Below are positions 26,609 to 34,929 of a stretch of 64,000 nucleotides of DNA, in pieces (position 1 is the first letter of the stretch; each line of letters begins with the position of its first letter). The notes below the pieces were generated by a model. It searched no databases, was not told the DNA's origin, and saw only the letters and a list, made by a program, of their open reading frames with translations. Origin of the DNA: Clostridia bacterium (GTDB lineage: Bacteria > Bacillota > Clostridia > TANB77 > CAG-508); the NCBI GenBank assembly GCA_017430135.1, contig JAFRNM010000006.1:85096-149095 (forward strand), read 5' to 3'. Both the position numbers and the translations under genes were made by a program.

Positions 26609-28262
26609 ATGCCAAAAGTAGGAACATATAGAGGAGTATCAATTTATTATGATGAAATAAGAAATAGACACAGAATGAGATATACTGATTTAAAAGGTAA
26701 AGTCCGTCCTGTTTATCGGAAAGAATAAAGAAGACGTAAAAAGAAAATATGATGAAGTGCAGGAGAAATTAAGAAAAGGCACCCATATTATAAATAAGCC
26801 AGATACATTTATTAAGTTAATGAATGAAATGCTAGATGAATTAGAAATAGATAAGGAATTAAAAGATAATAGTTTAAATAGGAAACGTGATACTGCTAAA
26901 ATAATTGAAGAATTTATTAAATGTAGCAGGAAACAAATCAAAAATATTACAGCAGATGAATTAAATGAAGAATTGAGAAAACTTCCTGAAATGAAGAAAT
27001 TCGTTCAAAGTAAAAATAGAGAAGAATATAGATTTTCTACAAGTTATCTCAATAAAATATTCTCTTTAATCCGTCAAACATTTCATTATGCTGTTTTAAA
27101 AGAAGTTATTTCAAAAGACCTAGACCCCTTTGAAATCGAGGGAAAGATAAAGAAACCAAAATCAAATAAAAATACTAAAGTAATAAAATCATTCAGTAGA
27201 AATGAATGTATAAAATTTTTAGAAGAATTGAATAAATGTGACCATAAGTTCGCTGATATTTTACGAATTCAATTATTTCGGACGGATTAAGAATTGGCGA
27301 AACTTTAGGATTAACATCTGAAAATATAGACCTAGAGCAGAATAAAATATATATTGAAACAACAATTACAAAGAATAAAGCTAATAGATTTGTACGTGGG
27401 GATACTACTAAAACACCGTCTGGGACAAGATGTATTCCATTAACACCTATTTTAAGAGATATATTAGAGCCATTGGTAGATAAAGACAACCCAAAGGCAC
27501 TAATATTCTCTAATAATGGCAAACCTCATAATGAAAGTAATATCAACAGAGTTATGAAACAAGTCTGTACTAATGCAGGAATTCGTGTTATAACAACCAA
27601 GAAGAAAAAAGCTAATGGTAGAATATCAAACCTAAAAACAAGTGATATTACAGTACACCGGATTGAGACATCTTTATGCTTCAATAGGGGTGTTAGTAAA
27701 AGCAGACCCAAAAGCACTTCAAGTCCTAATGGGACATAAAGACATAAGTATAACATTAAACATATATGCAGACGCACAAGATGAATTAAAGGAACAGAAT
27801 GCTGAAAAGATAGAAGATTACATACTATCTCTAACTTCTGAAAGTGCAAGTCAAGATATGGACGAGCTGTTTAGCAAAATACAAGAACTAGATATATATT
27901 CATTGGAAGAAAAGGAAGTTATAAATTATACAAATGAAATTAAGAGACTTGCAATTATTCCTAAAATTGAAAAGGAAGTCAAAGAACTAATACTTAAAAT
28001 ATCTAATTTAGATAAAGATACAACAACAGATGATACTCAAGCAAGGCTAGAATTAGTTTATTCATTATTAAGTAATATGGAGCATTTAAAAGACCAAACT
28101 AGAGATTTAAAAAGAGATACTAACAAATGTAATGATGATTATAAATATATCTTCAATTATCTTCAAACAGCACAATATCTAGTTAAATCTATGAGTAGGG
28201 CAACTGAATATAAAGTAGTTAAGAAACCAGCAAAAGTAACTAAATTTGCAATAAACTACTAG
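26609..28262 (+). CDS. int: Tyrosine integrase with four CGGA frameshift sites
   Basis: Conventional reading gives broken fragments. Taking CGGA as Gly at 26717, 27279, 27283 (tandem) and 27659 gives a 549-aa site-specific recombinase. The N-terminal AP2-like arm (YRGVSIYYDE, VYGKNKEDVKRKYDEV) spans site one. Core-binding residues follow. The catalytic Arg sits in FGGLRIGE (R227, built by the tandem sites), then VHGLRHLYAS (H349, R352, H353, built by the last site), the LMGHKDI motif and the nucleophile Tyr at 385 (NIYAD). The C-terminal 150 residues are a coiled tail not usual in small integrases. It has AAAGGAGAGG before the ATG. It sits next to attR, as expected. Confidence 0.9.
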
Positions 28263-28268
28263 AACTAT

Positions 28269-28301
28269 AAGGAGCAATAAGATTTTATTGCTCTTATTTT
28301 G
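28269..28301 (+). terminator. Terminator of the integrase gene
   Basis: GGAGCAATAA/TTATTGCTC arms and a TTATTTTG tail. Confidence 0.75.
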
Positions 28302-28485
28302 ACCTTATTTACACTTTTATAAATAGGGGTTTATTATTTATTTACTGGAAATTTAAAATAAGACGAACTATAATACTGTTATAAACTAAACAATATTAGT
28401 AAATGGAGAATTCTAAAAGCAATAATTATATTAACTATATGATAACAGGAAGTAGATTATACCTCATAATCTACTTCTATAACTC

Positions 28486-28515
28486 TTGACAATACTGTAT
28501 GATAACCTGTATAAT
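28486..28515 (+). promoter_or_regulatory. Strong outward promoter at right end of the element
   Basis: TTGACA at 28486-28491 and TATAAT at 28510-28515 are 18 bases apart. No open frame follows before attR, so it makes either a small RNA of up to about 180 bases or, in the circular form, reads through attP into the left-end genes. The stretch 28520-28697 holds repeated TAGTCCCA motifs and GCGAA/TTCGC arms but I could not fold a tRNA. Confidence 0.65.
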
Positions 28516-28697
28516 ATCTGTATCATAAATAAAATTTAATCAAATTTTAAGAACATTGATATAACTGGTGTAAGGGGTCTAACATACTCATTTTTAGTAG
28601 TATTTTAAGGAAAAGTAGTCCCATTTTGTAGTCCCAGCGAACTGACAAGTCGATTTTTTCGCAGAAATAGAGGCTTTAAAAAGGGGTACTTTTTTGA

Positions 28698-28708
28698 CAT
28701 CTGCACCA
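28698..28708 (+). repeat. attR direct repeat
   Basis: CATCTGCACCA copy identical to the tRNA-Leu 3' end at 14201-14211. The sequence to its right is the ytfJ terminator, that is, host DNA. Confidence 0.8.
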
Positions 28709-28710
28709 AA

Positions 28711-28742
28711 AATACCAAGTGAAAAATCACTTGGTATTTTTT
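28711..28742 (-). terminator. Terminator of ytfJ
   Basis: AAATACCAAGTGA/TCACTTGGTATTT stem followed on both strands by A/T runs. Confidence 0.85.
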
Positions 28743-29376
28743 ATTCATCTTCCAATTCAAACTCAAATTCTTCATCTGTATTGTCTTTATTCTTTTCATA
28801 TTCAAACTCATATTCCAAATTAGTTTTTCCTGGCTTTTTTACTTTTTTCTCAATAGATACCTTTTTTAGTTTTTCTTTTTTATCATCTTTTTTTAATACG
28901 TTTTCTTTTATTTCTTTTTCAGTTTCCTTCATTTGTTTTAGCATTTCTGTTGTTTTTTCCTTCTTGTCATCTAAGCATTTATTCATAAGTTTTGAAGCTT
29001 TTTCAAATAAGTCTGGAACATAGTCTAATAGTTTATCTATTGCTGATGAATGGTTTACTGGCATAAGCTTAACATTATTATTATTTATTACCAAGAATGC
29101 AACTGGATTTATTGCAACTCCTGCTCCAGCACCGCCACCAAAAGGCAATCTATAATTTATTTGCTCTTCTTTATCTTTTTTATTGTATTCATTTAAAGTT
29201 TCATCACTAAATTCGCTTCCTCCTGCAGCAAAGCCAAAAGTCACTTTTGAAATTGGTATTATAACTATATTATTACCTGCATGTATCGGTTCACCTATAA
29301 TCGTGTTTACATCAACCATATCTTGAATACTATTCATAGCTGTAACCATAAGACCTTCTATTGGATGTTCTGTCAT
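28741..29376 (-). CDS. ytfJ: GerW/YtfJ family sporulation protein
   Basis: The N-terminal 110 residues carry the family features: HPIEGLMVTAMNSIQDMVDVNTIIGEPI, then VIIPISKVTFGFAAGGSEF, GGGAGAGVAINPVAFLV and VKLMPV. In Bacillus GerW is a spore germination/maturation factor. The C-terminal 90 residues are a highly charged Lys/Glu tail not present in the short family members. It overlaps the extended 3' end of ytfI, and the two form an operon as in other Clostridia. Confidence 0.93.
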   Translation of the reverse strand: MTEHPIEGLMVTAMNSIQDMVDVNTIIGEPIHAGNNIVIIPISKVTFGFAAGGSEFSDETLNEYNKKDKEEQINYRLPFGGGAGAGVAINPVAFLVINNNNVKLMPVNHSSAIDKLLDYVPDLFEKASKLMNKCLDDKKEKTTEMLKQMKETEKEIKENVLKKDDKKEKLKKVSIEKKVKKPGKTNLEYEFEYEKNKDNTDEEFEFELEDE

Positions 29377-29993
29377 TTTTCTCCACTCTCCTCTTTTTAT
29401 TTATGATATATATTACTTTTATAATATGTATCATTTTTTGTTCAAATATACCATCAAATTCAACATTTAATAAATTTCCGACTATTATATATTGGTTTAA
29501 TCTGGTAAAACTGATTTTTTATTTTGACCTTTTTCTTTACCAATATTATTGAAATTATTGCACTTAAAAATGGTATTATATATGTTAAAAGCATTATGCT
29601 ATCTAAACCTATTTTAGCTTTTAAATTGAATTCTTTTATTTTGAAATTCAAATTTTCTATTATTTTTCTTGTATCTAAAATGGACGAATCCTTTTTGAAA
29701 GATTTTATATGTGTTTTTATATCAAATTTTTTGAATCTTTTACTTAATTTATTTACTTTTTTACTTGTTATATTTGTTTTAAATATTGGTAAAAAGCCTA
29801 TAACTTTAAATAATAATTCTATTTTATAGTTATCTTTTATATTAAAAATTTTACTTTTAGAATTGTTCTCAATATTGCTAATTAAATCACTTTCCGGCTC
29901 ATGCAGTGTAAAATTCACATTATGTATTTCAATTTTTATTTTTAATGTTAGAACTATCAAAACTAAGCTTAGAAATACAAAAAGAAAAACCAA
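29330..29993 (-). CDS. ytfI: DUF2953/YtfI family protein, host gene with a CGGA frameshift
   Basis: Read straight the frame stops at 29460. Taking CGGA at 29477-29480 as Gly extends it to the TAG at 29330-29332, giving 220 aa that end GYSYE behind KKRRVEKNDRTSNRRS. That Arg-rich RTSNRRSY ending is the characteristic C-terminus of clostridial DUF2953 proteins, which lie directly upstream of ytfJ exactly as here. The protein has an N-terminal membrane anchor (VFLFVFLSLVLIVLTL) and a second hydrophobic segment at about 140-160. The start is TTG at 29993 with GGAGG 8 bases upstream. The 3' end overlaps ytfJ by 47 bases. This is a chromosomal, non-mobile gene. Confidence 0.85.
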
Positions 29994-30025
29994 TAAAATC
30001 GCCTCCGCTTTTTATTAGTTTTTCC
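29979..30025. repeat. Direct repeat: ytfI leader, copy 1
   Basis: About 46 bases covering the ytfI ribosome-binding site and start region are repeated at 32133-32178 with a single-base length difference. The copies bracket the Rpn and FtsX-like genes. Confidence 0.8.
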
Positions 30026-30054
30026 CTGTATTTTTATTTTAAACATAAATAATA

Positions 30055-31026
30055 TTATAAATTTTCTATTTCTTCTTTCGAAAGTTTTGTGTATTTTATT
30101 ATTTCTTCAATAGGAAAGCCGCCTTCTTTTAGTCTTTTAGCAAATTTTTTCTTTTCATCTTCTAATTCCTTCTTGCTATCTTCCAATTTCTTCTTACTGT
30201 CTTCCAATTCCTTCTTACTATCTTCCAATTCCTTCTTACTATCTTCAATATATTTTTTTCCTTCTTCTATATCCTTTTCTCTACGTTTTCTTTCATTTTC
30301 CTCATATATTCCTTTTTCTCTCCACCAAGCTAATTGTTGCATTTGTGGATCTTCGCTCAATCTTCTTAATTTTTCTCTTGCCTCTTCAATTAACTCTAAG
30401 TTTTTCATTCTTTCTTCATAATCTTCGCTCTTCATATTTTCAATCCCCCTTTCGGTTTTTGGATTCTGTAAAAAAGCTAACCAATCTAGTAATCCATCAC
30501 TGATACTATTAATATTATTTTTCAACTTTTCTAACTCTATTATATGTATTTCAAACTTATCTGTCAAGATTTTTTTCTTAAATTTATCTTCATATATCCT
30601 CCACTCTGTATGGCATTCAAGTTCTTCAAATCCTTTTACATTTTTATTTGCAATTAGTATCACTATACTTTTTTCCAACGTAATATAATCCGCATTTTTC
30701 TTAATACTTCTTGTATATAATCTACTCCAATAGTATAACATTCTATCTAAAATATTTTCATTTTCTGCAATTTGCATCTCTATATCAATATTTTGATTTT
30801 CATTAATTTTTGCAAGAACATCTAAAACTCCAAGTTTTCCTTCTTTCTCCTCTCTACGCAATACTAAATTTTGATTTAATTCTATTGTGTCTATTTTAGT
30901 ATCTAATATTTTTTCTAAAAAAGCTTTAGTAATCCTTTCGCTCCCTTCTTCTCCAAATAATGCCTGGAAAACTACATCCAATTTAGGATTTAATAATTGT
31001 GTTTTTTCTTTCATAAATTTCTCCAT
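30055..31026 (-). CDS. Rpn family PD-(D/E)XK nuclease/transposase, 323 aa
   Basis: The N-terminus (LLNPKLDVVFQALFGEE, then LDVLAKINENQNIDIEMQ with the D..E-x-Q catalytic pattern) and YYWSRLYTRSIKK are typical of the Rpn/PD-(D/E)XK transposase-like family, often active in recombination-promoted DNA cleavage. Residues about 250-300 are a coiled coil made of a seven-residue repeat of EDSKKEL type, encoded by near-identical 21-base DNA repeats at about 30165-30245. The start at 31026 is followed by a second Met five residues later. It sits in an insertion between scpA and ytfI. Confidence 0.88.
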   Translation of the reverse strand: MEKFMKEKTQLLNPKLDVVFQALFGEEGSERITKAFLEKILDTKIDTIELNQNLVLRREEKEGKLGVLDVLAKINENQNIDIEMQIAENENILDRMLYYWSRLYTRSIKKNADYITLEKSIVILIANKNVKGFEELECHTEWRIYEDKFKKKILTDKFEIHIIELEKLKNNINSISDGLLDWLAFLQNPKTERGIENMKSEDYEERMKNLELIEEAREKLRRLSEDPQMQQLAWWREKGIYEENERKRREKDIEEGKKYIEDSKKELEDSKKELEDSKKKLEDSKKELEDEKKKFAKRLKEGGFPIEEIIKYTKLSKEEIENL

Positions 31027-31321
31027 TTCTTTTAATATATTTTAAATTGCATAATTTCTATATGAAGGCCTCCTTTCTTAAAATTTTTCTTTTCGTGGAT
31101 TTTTATAGGTATAAAAAATAAATTTAATACAATTGGGAAATAATCTTTGAATAAATAAATTTCTCATAATATAAAAATTTGAAATAATTATTTAGAATTA
31201 ATTTTGATAAAAAAATTTTATAATTCTCATAAATAATTGCACATTATGCAATTTAATACTTATATTAAATCACACAATATGCTAAAATTCAAGAAAAACT
31301 CATCGACAAATTTCGACAAAC

Positions 31322-32092
31322 GTGTACTGCACCCCATTTTTAGGACAAAAAATCAAAATTGGAATTATACAATTAGTAACATTAAGTGGATTAGGTATAG
31401 GAACATTGATTGATTTAATTGGTATTATTCAGCAAAAATATAGTGACAAAAATGGTAGTATTATTAGAAAAAAAGATTCAGAAAATGAAGTTTTAAAGCT
31501 TGTTGTAGTTTTTATGATAATTAGCATAATTGGTAGTATTCTATTTACAGTTAAATCAATAAATGTAACTGTTTTTTATAAAAATAATGATTATACAAAG
31601 AATTTTGAAGAAGCTTCGAAACAAGAACCAGGAATGCAGGTCTTTTTATTTAATGATGCAACACAAAAACAAATAGATGAAGTTGAAAAGAATATAAGAG
31701 CAATAAATGGCGTAAGTACAACAGAATTTATATCAAAAGAAGAAGCTTTAAATACAATGAAGAACAAGTATGAAGGTAAAGTTGACCTTTCTAAATATGA
31801 GGGAAAAAATAATATTTTTTCAGCTTCTTTTATTGTAAAAATAAAGGATCAGTCTAAGTTTGAAAAAATTTATAAACAACTAGAGAAGTTAAATAATGTT
31901 AAAAAAGTAACGAAAGATGATTTATCAATAAAAACAGCAACCAAAGTTGCTGAACAGATAAATGTTATATTAATATTATTAATAATATTAATTATAATGG
32001 TTACTATAAATACTTTAGGCAAAATAATAGCTATAATATTAATATTTAAAAACAGATTGTTAAAAAATAATTTGAATGATTTAAACATATAA
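31322..32092 (+). pseudogene. TM2 / FtsX-domain hybrid, probably 5'-truncated
   Basis: The first 45 residues match the second half of a TM2 domain (GIIQLVTLSGLGIGTLIDLIG). This is followed by a membrane helix (VVVFMIISIIGSILFTV), a region equal to the extracytoplasmic part of FtsX (GMQVFLFNDATQKQIDEVEK, NGVSTTEFISKEEAL) and a single C-terminal hydrophobic helix. FtsX normally has three more transmembrane helices after this domain, and the TM2 half lacks its start. The only nearby start is GTG with no good ribosome-binding site. I read this as a gene remnant, although a small real membrane protein is possible. Its orientation is opposite to its neighbours. Confidence 0.55.
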
Positions 32093-32132
32093 TATTTGTT
32101 ATACCATTATCGAAAGATAAAACGTATTCTAT

Positions 32133-32178
32133 AAAAAGAAAAACCAATAAAATCGCCTCCGTTTTTATTAGTTTTTCC
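32133..32178. repeat. Direct repeat: ytfI leader, copy 2
   Basis: Second copy of the ytfI ribosome-binding-site and TTG start region (see 29979-30025). From its TTG only a short divergent frame continues, so this looks like a ytfI remnant left at the scpA side of an insertion. Confidence 0.75.
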
Positions 32179-32241
32179 ATTGTTTTTATTTTTTTAATAT
32201 TTTAAACTTTTGTACATTTTGGGAAGTGTCCCCAAAATGTA

Positions 32242-32994
32242 CTAAGCTCTTTTTTTCTTTTTCTCCACTGTAATATCTCCAAATATTTCTTCTTGTGTTG
32301 TCTCAACTTTGCTTCTTCTACTCATTTCTAGCAATCCACTAAATGCTGTTACAACTTCTTGTTTATTACGTTTCTTTATTGAGAATAATTTGTTAAATAC
32401 AAATCTCTTTTGTTTTATTAGTGTTTTATACATTTCTTTTACTTTGCTTGAAACTGAATAGTTTTCTACAAGTGCTATTTTTTCTATATTTTTAGCATTT
32501 TGATTCATTTTTACACTTGTTCTTTTTACTAAGTCTTCATATAAATTTGGTATTAATTGTGCATCATAATTGAACTCTACTTTTTGCTTTGGTAAAGATA
32601 TTTCCTCTTGTCCTTTAAATACCCTATTTGAATATTGTAAATATTGTTCCTTCAAAGTTTTACTTATTTCTTTATATTTTTTATAATCTATAATTCTTTG
32701 AATAAGTTCTTCTTCTGTTAGTTCTTCTTCCTCTTCTTCTTGTTTTGGAAGTAGTTTTTTTGATTTTAAATATAACAAAGTAGATGCCATAACTAAGAAT
32801 TCGCTTGCAATTTCCAAATTCATCTTTTCCATAGCATTTAGGTATTTAATGTATTGATCTGTTATGTCATTTATATTTATATCATAAATATCCATTTTGT
32901 TTACATCAATTAAGTGACATAGTAAATCTAATGGGCCTTCGAATTTATCTATTTTTATTGCGTATTGTTTTGTTTCTAGTGTTAAAAGTGGCAT
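32242..32994 (-). CDS. scpA: Segregation and condensation protein A
   Basis: ScpA is the kleisin that joins SMC and ScpB. The 250-aa product has the N-terminal YAIKIDKFEGPLDLLCHLID motif and ASEFLVMASTLLYLKSKKLLP, then an acidic linker, and the C-terminal winged-helix end (VTAFSGLLEMSRRSKV, TQEEIFGDITV). scpB normally follows; here the downstream position is taken by a repeat and the Rpn/FtsX block, so scpB is elsewhere or lost. Confidence 0.95.
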   Translation of the reverse strand: MPLLTLETKQYAIKIDKFEGPLDLLCHLIDVNKMDIYDININDITDQYIKYLNAMEKMNLEIASEFLVMASTLLYLKSKKLLPKQEEEEEELTEEELIQRIIDYKKYKEISKTLKEQYLQYSNRVFKGQEEISLPKQKVEFNYDAQLIPNLYEDLVKRTSVKMNQNAKNIEKIALVENYSVSSKVKEMYKTLIKQKRFVFNKLFSIKKRNKQEVVTAFSGLLEMSRRSKVETTQEEIFGDITVEKKKKRA

Positions 32995-33019
32995 TTTAAA
33001 TTTATCCTTTCTTATTTTA

Positions 33020-33137
33020 CAATATGTTAAAACCGTTCGTCCTTATTGTCGCAACCTCCCTTATTGAATAATGACAGGTTGCTCCAACGCTACGCTTTGC
33101 TCCGCCCTACGCGTCCTCACTCATTTTTAACATATTG
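33020..33137. repeat. Long-arm intergenic hairpin with GC-rich core
   Basis: CAATATGTTAAAA at 33020-33032 and its exact reverse complement at 33125-33137 enclose a core with GTCGCAACCT, CAGGTTGCTCCA, CGCTACGC and CGCGTCCTCACTC. The core is nearly the same as at 1-66. The right arm overlaps the last codons of recX. Confidence 0.8.
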
Positions 33138-33582
33138 TATCATCATTAAGTGATAAATTGATAATATCACTTTTATACCCTTTTTTCAATAGATAATTTT
33201 TAATTTCTTCATTATCCATTGAAGAAGATTTTTTGTAGATTATGTTTTGAGCTGATTTTTTTTCGTATTCTTCAAGTTCTTCTTTGTGCGCATAGAAATA
33301 GTCTTCTATTAAGCTTTTATTTATACCTTTTGCTAGTAATTTATATTTTATTTCTTTTAATGATAAATTTTTTAGTGCTATGAAATTGTTTATTGTCCTT
33401 TCAATGTAATTTGAGTCATCTATATATTTAGCTTCTTTTAGGTATTCTATTACATCTTCTAATAAATTTTCTTCTATTGTTGAAGCAAATTTTGTTCTTA
33501 TTTCATTTTCACTTCTTTTTTTATATAAAACATATTTTAATACTTTTGTTTTTGCATTATCAAATTCTTCTAAATTATACAT
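33127..33582 (-). CDS. recX: Regulatory protein RecX
   Basis: RecX modulates RecA filaments. The 151-aa protein consists of the usual repeated three-helix units: KVLKYVLYKKRSENEIRTKF, VIEYLKEAKYIDDSNYIERTI, LKEIKYKLLAKGINKSLIE and a last unit IKNYLLKKGYKSDII. It lies directly downstream of recA in the same orientation, separated by a hairpin repeat. Confidence 0.92.
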   Translation of the reverse strand: MYNLEEFDNAKTKVLKYVLYKKRSENEIRTKFASTIEENLLEDVIEYLKEAKYIDDSNYIERTINNFIALKNLSLKEIKYKLLAKGINKSLIEDYFYAHKEELEEYEKKSAQNIIYKKSSSMDNEEIKNYLLKKGYKSDIINLSLNDDTIC

Positions 33583-33600
33583 ATATTTCCCCTATATAAT

Positions 33601-33730
33601 AAAATCATAAAATTTAAAATCCGCGTAAGCGACCAACCGTAGCGTAGCGCAGGGCGACTGGAGCAACTTACATACTAGTATTTTAAATATGGAAGTTGCG
33701 ACACCAAGGATTTATAAATTTTATGATTTT
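33601..33730. repeat. Long-arm intergenic hairpin with GC-rich core (inverted copy)
   Basis: The arms AAAATCATAAAATTTAAAATCC and GGATTTATAAATTTTATGATTTT frame a core that is the reverse complement of the 5531-5731 type (GTCGCAACTTCC ... GTTGCTCCAGTCGCCC, CGCTACG). It lies between recX and recA. Confidence 0.75.
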
Positions 33731-33755
33731 ATTTTAATTAGTAAATTTTAAAAAA

Positions 33756-34802
33756 TTATTCTTCATCATCATCTATTTCTGGAATTTCTTCTCCTAGGCT
33801 TTCTTCAAATCCTTTTTTGAAGTTTGCTCTTACTTTTTCTTCAACTTCTGCAAGCATTTCTGGTTTTTCTTGTAATAGTTTTTTAACATTTTCTCTACCT
33901 TGTCCAATTCTTTCTCCATTGTAGCTAAACCAAGAACCACTCTTTTCTATTATGTCCATATTAACAGCCATATCTAGAATATTTCCTGCTTTTGAAATTC
34001 CTTCTCCATATACAACATCAAATTCTGCCTCTCTAAATGGTGGGGCAACTTTGTTTTTAATTACTTTAACTCTTACCCTATTTCCTTTTACTTCTCCATC
34101 TTGTTTTATGTTTTCTATTCTTCTTATATCAAGTCTTACAGATGCATAGAATTTTAATGCTCTACCACCAGTTGTTGTTTCTGGATTTCCAAACATTACT
34201 CCTATTTTCTCTCTTAATTGGTTTATGAATATTAAAACTGTTTTAGATTTATTGATTGCACCAGCAAGTTTTCTTAATGCTTGAGACATTAATCTTGCTT
34301 GTAATCCCATGTGAGAATCTCCCATGTCTCCATCAATTTCTGCTTTTGGTACAAGAGCTGCAACAGAATCTACTACTATTACATCTAACGCTCCACTTCT
34401 TACTAAGCTTTCCGTAATTTCTAATGCTTGTTCTCCTGTATCTGGTTGAGATACTATCAAGTTATCTATATCTACTCCTAATTTTTTAGCATAAACTGGG
34501 TCTAAAGCATGTTCTGCATCAATGAATGCTGCTTCTCCTCCCATTTTTTGTGCTTCTGCAACTACATGTAATGCAAGTGTTGTTTTACCAGATGATTCTG
34601 GTCCAAATACTTCTATAATTCTTCCTCTTGGAACTCCTCCTATACCTAATGCCATATCTAAACTTAAAGCTCCTGTAGGAATTGCTTCTATTTCCATTGC
34701 TTTGAATTCTCCAAGTTTCATTACTGAACCTTTTCCAAATTGTTTTTCTATTTGGCTCATTGCAGCCTCTAATGCTTTTTTCTTTTCTGTATTTTCACTC
34801 AT
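33756..34802 (-). CDS. recA: Recombinase RecA
   Basis: Central homologous recombination and SOS co-protease ATPase. The 348-aa product carries Walker [10 protein letters not shown], Walker [15 protein letters not shown], the L2 loop ([21 protein letters not shown]) and a C-terminal acidic tail ([10 protein letters not shown]). It is preceded by a GGAGG element. All CGG-containing strings (such as ACG GAA) are out of frame. Confidence 0.98.
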   Translation of the reverse strand: MSENTEKKKALEAAMSQIEKQFGKGSVMKLGEFKAMEIEAIPTGALSLDMALGIGGVPRGRIIEVFGPESSGKTTLALHVVAEAQKMGGEAAFIDAEHALDPVYAKKLGVDIDNLIVSQPDTGEQALEITESLVRSGALDVIVVDSVAALVPKAEIDGDMGDSHMGLQARLMSQALRKLAGAINKSKTVLIFINQLREKIGVMFGNPETTTGGRALKFYASVRLDIRRIENIKQDGEVKGNRVRVKVIKNKVAPPFREAEFDVVYGEGISKAGNILDMAVNMDIIEKSGSWFSYNGERIGQGRENVKKLLQEKPEMLAEVEEKVRANFKKGFEESLGEEIPEIDDDEE

Positions 34803-34929
34803 ATTTTTTCCTCCTTCATATTTTGTCTAAATTTCTAATGCCAAATATAAGAAATTTAGTGTAAACTCGTGTTTGGTATTCTTATTATATACCAAAACAA
34901 TGTTTTGTCAATACTTTTTTAAAATTTTT

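Larger units (their letters stand above)
14201..28708. mobile_element. Integrated element in tRNA-Leu, 14.5 kb
   Basis: The element is bounded by an 11-bp direct repeat of the tRNA-Leu 3' end. It carries an integrase (26609-28262), an Xis-like protein, a CHC2 primase-helicase, a repressor, an MBL/DnaB-like fusion and several unknown genes. No capsid, tail, relaxase or type IV secretion gene is visible, which suggests a satellite or integrative-plasmid lifestyle. Twenty in-frame CGGN frameshift sites lie in five of its genes; ordinary annotation would break these genes into many fragments. Confidence 0.88.

Noticed and set aside
16015..28262. The element as a decaying prophage full of frameshifted pseudogenes
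   Set aside because: Every frame break falls on in-frame CGG followed by any base, always repairs to an invariant or plausible Gly, and is not accompanied by other indels or stops. Random decay would not choose one motif in one phase.
28520..28697. A tRNA with a UCCG anticodon hidden at the element's right end
   Set aside because: I could not find matching acceptor, D, anticodon and T arms; the only tRNAs recognised in the window are two tRNA-Leu genes.
30165..30245. CRISPR-like short repeats
   Set aside because: The near-identical 21-base units lie inside the Rpn gene and encode its coiled-coil repeat; there are no spacers. No CRISPR array was seen elsewhere.
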